From positions 1 to 6,226 of the forward strand of contig JAGFXV010000185.1 of assembly GCA_017861475.1 (NCBI GenBank): DNA of 6,226 bases. Reading direction: 5' to 3'. The DNA is from Bacillota bacterium. GTDB lineage: Bacteria > Bacillota > Syntrophomonadia > Syntrophomonadales > Syntrophomonadaceae. The notes under the pieces are model-generated. The model made no database searches. It was not told the origin of the DNA and saw nothing but the letters and a program-made list of their open reading frames with translations. Of this stretch, positions 5,584 to 6,226 are shown one piece after another (the first letter of the stretch is position 1; each line of letters begins with the position of its first letter). The translations under genes were made by a program, and so were the position numbers.

Positions 5584-6226
5584 TTGGCGAACAAACCTCG
5601 CTGGGGTTGGGTGGAAATCATCCTGGTCTACTTGTGTATAACCGTGATCGGTTATGTAGTTTCCTTTTTCAGTCCAAAGCTGACGCATATAAGCGCTGGT
5701 CTGGGTATGGGCGAGGCAGGCTATTTCCTAGTGGTCTTTTTTATTCAATTTATCGTTACCGTTCTGCTGGTCTGGTTCTTTGCCGTTGTTACCACCGGAG
5801 CTGGTTGGTCTGATCTGGGTTTAAAAGCGGCCAGTCTGAAAAAATTTATTCAATATGGTTTTTTGTGCGGCATTGGGTTGATTATAACGGTGGTCTTGCT
5901 GGGATTTGTCATCAAACAATTTCAGCCCGAGATCCCGCCCCAGTATTTTGAGCAGATTCTGCGCTCAGCGCATAGCTTGAAGGTATTTTTGCTGATTTTT
6001 GCGGCCGGAGCAATACTGGCTCCCTTTTCCGAGGAACTGTACTATCGGGGTATGATCTATCCGGTCTTCCGGCAACATCTTGGCCCGGTTTGGGGAGCGC
6101 TGCTGGCTGGTCTGTTGTTTGCACTGGTCCACTTTGATCTGTGGCGGACCATTCCTCTTGCGATCGGTGGAGCAGGGTTATGTTATATATATGAAAAAAC
6201 CGGCAGTATATGGGTTTCAACCTTGG
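5584..6226 (+). CDS. CPBP family intramembrane metalloprotease (3' end outside window)
   Basis: The frame is open from TTG 5584 to the window edge, giving 214 residues. Hydrophobic segments lie at about 10-29, 47-71, 91-110 and 134-148, with further ones after 160. The CPBP (CAAX protease/bacteriocin-processing, Abi) signature is visible: SEELYYRG at 149-156 (EExxxR, with E150, E151, R155) and FALVH at 179-183 with H183. A WSDLGL segment (75-80) is also common in the family. The third conserved motif normally follows soon after the last visible residues (SIWVSTL) and is cut off. CPBP proteins are glutamate/histidine-type membrane proteases related to Rce1; bacterial members are linked to bacteriocin immunity, peptide maturation or membrane-protein control, and most have no known substrate. 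Nothing like a bacteriocin precursor is visible nearby. It is transcribed away from the DUF4912 gene. Confidence 0.9.
   Translation, partial: MANKPRWGWVEIILVYLCITVIGYVVSFFSPKLTHISAGLGMGEAGYFLVVFFIQFIVTVLLVWFFAVVTTGAGWSDLGLKAASLKKFIQYGFLCGIGLIITVVLLGFVIKQFQPEIPPQYFEQILRSAHSLKVFLLIFAAGAILAPFSEELYYRGMIYPVFRQHLGPVWGALLAGLLFALVHFDLWRTIPLAIGGAGLCYIYEKTGSIWVSTL

Noticed and set aside
5912..6220. 102-codon minus-strand open frame at the right edge
   Set aside because: It is fully antisense to the CPBP gene, which has the EExxxR and FxxxH motifs and a perfect ribosome binding site.
5584..6226. Bacteriocin or abortive-infection (Abi) system suggested by the CPBP protein
   Set aside because: No bacteriocin precursor, immunity partner, transporter or phage-defence gene is visible nearby; CPBP proteins are common housekeeping membrane proteases in Firmicutes.

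Overview
The window looks like chromosomal DNA from an endospore-forming, anaerobic-type Firmicute, most likely a moderate-GC Clostridia member (Peptococcaceae- or Syntrophomonadaceae-like). The lineage is a guess. It rests on the contiguous prkA-yhbH-spoVR sporulation/stress cluster, strong AGGAGG-type ribosome binding sites, frequent TTG starts (three of the six visible starts), a Bacillus-type deoxynucleoside kinase and a DUF4912 protein. I see no mobile elements, phage genes, CRISPR arrays, rRNA or tRNA genes.

Region 1 (2-3848) is a tight plus-strand operon. It holds the 3' two thirds of prkA (5' end outside the window), complete yhbH (DUF444, von Willebrand A-like fold with a MIDAS metal site) and complete spoVR. 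The gaps are only 9 and 4 nt, so co-transcription and translational coupling are very likely. The trio recurs together in many bacteria (E. coli yeaG-yeaH-ycgB) and is linked to sporulation or stationary-phase and starvation responses. An AAA+ protein beside a VWA protein resembles the MoxR/VWA chaperone pairing.

Region 2 (3849-4934) begins with a 97-nt spacer holding a perfect TATAAT box, so the next two genes may have their own promoter. A deoxynucleoside kinase (best start TTG at 3946, 217 aa) is followed after 5 nt by a 109-aa protein with three predicted membrane segments and no family I recognise.

Region 3 (4946-6226) has a minus-strand gene for a membrane-anchored DUF4912 protein, convergent with the small membrane gene (11-nt gap). 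It is divergent from a CPBP-family intramembrane protease gene that runs off the right edge. The 140-nt divergent spacer (5444-5583) should carry both promoters and contains a 10-bp perfect palindrome.

Nothing here is clearly a new defence or mobile system. The least explained items are the three consecutive membrane-associated genes in 4605-6226 (small membrane protein, anchored DUF4912 protein, CPBP protease) and the biochemical logic of the PrkA-YhbH-SpoVR module. No stretch longer than 300 nt lacks a gene.
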